In this document: positions 61,218-64,000 of the stretch, piece by piece
Layout of the letters: each line of letters begins with the position of its first letter
Position numbering within the stretch: the first letter of the stretch is position 1
NCBI GenBank assembly: GCA_944470555.2
Contig: OX104127.1
Location: forward strand, 153,961,776 to 154,025,775
DNA from: Heterobilharzia americana
Lineage: Eukaryota > Platyhelminthes > Trematoda > Strigeidida > Schistosomatidae
Length of the DNA: 64,000 nt
Direction: 5' to 3'
Program-made: the position numbers and the translations under genes
Notes under the pieces: generated by a model
The model's input: the letters and a program-made list of their open reading frames with translations, nothing else
Told to the model about the DNA's origin: nothing
The model's database searches: none

Positions 61218-61696
61218 AGTCGGGGGTGAAATAAAATTTGCCGACCACTTTTTGAATTCGAAGACTTTTTTCGAGGCACCATTTTTCTTATTTGCCGACA
61301 ATACGCAAATCCTCGCAGAATTTGCCTTTTTATATCAATTTTTATTACTGTGTGATGAAACTTTTTCAAAAAAGATGAAAATAAGCGTAAACTTCATTTT
61401 CGATATATTTGTGTATAAATAATTCCCATTTTTGCGAGGCGTTTTTGTGGTATTAAAGACTTTCATTTATATCCCAGGTGCAACAAGCACTGGACGGAAC
61501 ATCAAAGAAAACTGCGGACTGCCATCTACTTACAATTCGATTTATTGTATTTTATTTCTAATTGCCACGACACCCTAGAATAAGTTCAGACAACCAGGAG
61601 CCACTTCACGCAGTGAGCCCGTCAGGAAATTTTTACCAGTGGAGAGACCACTGGGTTTTTACTTCCGGATGGTGTCGTCCTAGGGTGGGAGTGATC
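61218..61696 (+). other. 3' untranslated region of element C
   Basis: It aligns with 4,790-5,180 of element A, including GTGCAACAAGCACTGGACGG and a degenerate purine tract before the LTR. Confidence 0.7.
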
Positions 61697-62038
61697 TGTA
61701 GCGTCACACACTTCCCCAAAATCAAAGCCTAGGGTTCGACGACATTCAACATCGTTGCTGACCTTGAGAGTTTAACTAGACTCGTTAAGCTGAAGACACC
61801 CGGTCAAGCATCCTCGCCATTTGGCATGCTGTCGTGTTACGTTGCACTGCTCGTATTCGACTCTCTAGCCAGTTAGTTGGAACGCATCGGTATCTTGGCA
61901 CAACCACCCAAATATACTATTCCATCCTACTGCGCTATGGTGTTCTTGCTTGGTCTCGTATTCGTGGACATATAACGAGTCTGAATAATTAGTGATTGGT
62001 CTTTGCGTCTCACAAGTTCGCGCCAGAGCATTTCCTGA
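61697..62038 (+). repeat. 3' LTR of element C
   Basis: It is 342 bp with an intact TGTAGCGTCACACAC start; shares the element C variants with the 5' LTR. Confidence 0.85.
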
Positions 62039-62149
62039 AAGATTAGTGAAATGTACTTATGGAAAGATAGATGTCACTGATGATAATATGAAGAGGATAT
62101 ATATCTAACCGAAGATATTATTGTTGGGGAATTTGTTGGATCGCTGACC

Positions 62150-62460
62150 ATATCATCCTTTGTTACCGACGAATATTCGTGGTAGGCCGTTTGAACTCAC
62201 TTGCATATCCAGCAGTCGTTTGAGAAAGTGTCATCTGGTGTGGGTGTGGCTACTTCCTTTGCTAAGGTGTCCTATAAGGCACATACTCTGCGTGAGAAAG
62301 AGTGTGATCTCAATCTCGTCCTTGCCCTATGACGGTGAATGCGAGTGGCGTTTCCGCGGGACCGGTGGTTGCGACCGATAACAGTGACCTATTTGGTCGG
62401 TCCACCTGGTGAATGATCTTGTAGGCTGTATTTAGGCATGAGAACGCAGTGTTAGGGCGT
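62150..62460 (-). mobile_element. CR1-like C-terminal scrap
   Basis: The minus strand reads RSRGNATRIHRHRARTRLRS, then HSFSRRVCAL and FLKRLLDM in nearby frames, parallel to RGNPIKIAHQRANTILRS and FSLRVCALWNALP at 56.5 kb but more diverged, so another CR1-like subfamily. Sandwiched between gypsy elements C and D. Confidence 0.55.
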
Positions 62461-62469
62461 ACTAGTATA

Positions 62470-64000
62470 AAATAGTTGCAACCCCGAATTTACCATGTGG
62501 AGTTGCACTGGGGCCAATTAAAGAAACCGGCATATCGTTGGGTCGGTGGAAGCACCTCCCAGTGCGTGTGGGGGGTACTGGCTAATTGTCTTTAGGAGCA
62601 ACTCTTTTAAAGGACTCATGGTACTCACGACTACACTAGCCATTCTGATTGTCTGACGGTGAGGGTCTTTCTCGTTGTGTCGGTGTAGAGGAAGGCGGGT
62701 CGTCTTCTGTATAGGCTGCCTCCAAAAGATCGACACTTATGGTATCTGACAATCCTGATCTGTCAATGGAGAACATTTCTTTCTTGCTGAGAAACTTGAA
62801 GGGTCCGCTGTGTGGTGGCTGTAAGAGTCTGCGTTTAGCGCCACAACCCACAAAGACGTGTGGGCAATCTTGAAGTCTTGTATCCAACCGCACCCACCTA
62901 CACTGGATCCATGTGGATGAGGGTTAGAGGCAGCGCGTGTGAAGCTTGAGAGTTTACGCATAACTGCGGATATCGGTAGGAGTTGGGTCACTACCATATG
63001 AAGTGACCATTTCACCGGGCAAACATAAGTTATTGCCTTAAACCAACTCAGTATGAGTACACTGTACACCGTCTTAAGTGCTGAACGAATACTGAGAGGA
63101 ACCGACGGCAAAGACTCGGTCCGTTTTATATTGTTGACTGCCATTAGTGCGCTCCTAAGATGTCGATGAGACCGTCCTGCCAAACCATTGGAGGCTGGGC
63201 GATATGCAGTGGTGCAAATGTGTTTGCATCTCAGCAGACCCACTAACTTCTGGAAGGCAATGGATTTTAACTATTGGCCTCGGTCGGTTGTCATGGTGGA
63301 AGGGTACCCAAAGTATGAGACCCATCTTTTGACGAAGACTCGACTGACTGTTTTGGCCGTAGTGTCAGGCAATGGGATGGCTTCCGGTCAGCAGGTGAAC
63401 ATATCAACACATGTCAGTAGGTAGCAATAACCACCGGAGGGTGCAAGTGGGTCAACAGTGTCTAAATGGACATGGGCGGGCCGTGAATCCGGTTAGGCGA
63501 AAGTTCCAAGTGATGGAATATCATAACGATTCACCTTGGAACATTGTCAGTGAGTACATGACCGCATCTGTTTTCGAACACCATGGTTAATACTAGGCCG
63601 AAAAACCCAGAAGACATCAGTCTGTGAGTAGCACGCCCACCAGGTAGCGAAAGACCGTGCAGGGCATCAAAAACATGTTTACGCAGAGGTGACGGAACAA
63701 CAGGTCTGGGCGTGCCTGTGGAGATGTCGTATAGGATTGTACCTTCACTGTTCAGGAGCGGTACACGCTGTATTTTCAGGGAGGTTGAGTGTTGAAGTTT
63801 TTCCACCTCCTCGCCCAAACCCCGAGGTCCAGTAATCTCATGCAAATCAACTGCCTGAGGTAAAGTAGTGGTGCAAACACGAGACAGTGCATCTGCGACG
63901 AAGTTATTCACTCCAGAAGTGTGACGGATGTCCGGAGTCAATTGAGAAATGTAGTCTAGGTGACGTAATGCAGGCGGTAAATGTTTATCGGTGGCGGTGT
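62470..64000 (-). mobile_element. Gypsy element D (Boudicca-like), 3' part, runs off the window
   Basis: The minus strand carries the end of RNase H (HTSGVNNFVADALSRV near 63,900), the start of the integrase (KHVFDALHGLSLPGGRATHR near 63,660), the late core (TAYRPASNGLAGRSHRHL near 63,200) and the C-terminal part (CPHVFVGCGAKRRLLQPPHS, SDTISVDLLEAAYTEDDPPS near 62,800). It is related to element B, which lacks this integrase stretch. No LTR lies between its end and the CR1 scrap, so the 3' LTR is missing here; the rest lies beyond 64,000. Confidence 0.8.
62518..63941 (-). pseudogene. Integrase and pol C-terminus of element D, broken
   Basis: Open pieces at 63,531-63,941, 62,737-63,243, 62,636-62,893 and 62,518-62,736 lie in different frames. 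The zinc-finger region is altered (second half unreadable after MSSGFFGLVLTMVF) and the VERFHR motif reads AGRSHR. The tail matches the pol end of element B (RAGRRVHWPKRY against RTGRCFHRPNDM). Confidence 0.75.

Larger units (their letters stand above)
57031..62038 (+). mobile_element. Gypsy (CsRn1-clade) element C, full length, mutated
   Basis: LTRs 57,031-57,366 (5' edge damaged) and 61,697-62,038 share private variants (TTCGACGACATTCAAC, ATCCTACTGCGCTATGGTG), so they form a pair. Inside come a PBS, gag remnants, protease, RT, RNase H, integrase and 3' UTR in the canonical order. Many stops and frameshifts: a dead copy of family A that still holds the parts deleted from element A. No target duplication found. 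Confidence 0.87.

Noticed and set aside
1..64000. CRISPR arrays, bacterial operons or phage genes
   Set aside because: No regularly spaced repeats or prokaryotic gene layout; exon-intron structure and retrotransposons show a eukaryotic nuclear genome.

Overview
This window looks like nuclear DNA of a parasitic flatworm, most probably a schistosome. There are no bacterial operons or ribosome binding sites. One spliced, conserved eukaryotic gene sits in a mass of decayed retrotransposons. The repeats are of trematode type: Ty3/gypsy elements with the CHCC gag finger and tRNA-Trp primer site of the CsRn1/Boudicca group, RTE-like and CR1-like non-LTR elements, and tRNA-like repeats carrying hammerhead ribozymes like the schistosome Sm-alpha SINE. 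Species and element family names are inferred from recognition; no database was searched.

The only host gene I can support is VMP1 (vacuole membrane protein 1, an ER protein of the DedA/VTT superfamily used in autophagy), on the minus strand from 55,679 down to 30,615. I reconstruct seven coding exons giving about 401 residues, close to the 406 of human VMP1. The first two introns are only 33 and 35 nt. The later ones are about 2.5, 12.6, 7.8 and 0.8 kb and are filled with repeats. Exon 5 lacks one base in a T run, which breaks the frame.

Layout. 1-2,586: CR1-like element with its reverse transcriptase (RT) deleted. 2,753-5,522: gypsy element A, with LTRs and a large pol deletion. 5,955-6,170: fossil gypsy RNase H. 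6,876-10,140: RTE-like element, reversed. 11,595-12,146: near-perfect 0.55-kb palindrome. 13,065-13,406: solo LTR of family A with an ORF starting next to it. 14,500-20,230: CR1-like RT split by gypsy element B (14,774-19,362), which has a 4-bp target duplication and nearly identical LTRs but no integrase. 21,084-25,760: a hammerhead/tRNA-like repeat, a gypsy RT scrap and an RTE 3' end. 27,485-30,085: three decayed non-LTR pieces. 30,615-55,679: VMP1 with its repeat-filled introns, including two hammerhead repeats (34.5 and 44.2 kb), four tRNA-like SINE copies, a second palindrome (46.5 kb) and a decayed gypsy remnant. 55,861-56,640: CR1-like 3' end, reversed. 57,031-62,038: gypsy element C, full length but mutated. 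62,150-62,460: CR1-like scrap. 62,470-64,000: gypsy element D, reversed and running off the window.

The most unusual signals are the tRNA-like plus hammerhead modules enclosed by long inverted repeats with different arm sequences at different loci, linked by a shared ~80-bp upstream block; the two large palindromes with 33-35 bp loops; the two micro-introns; and the recently inserted but integrase-less gypsy element.
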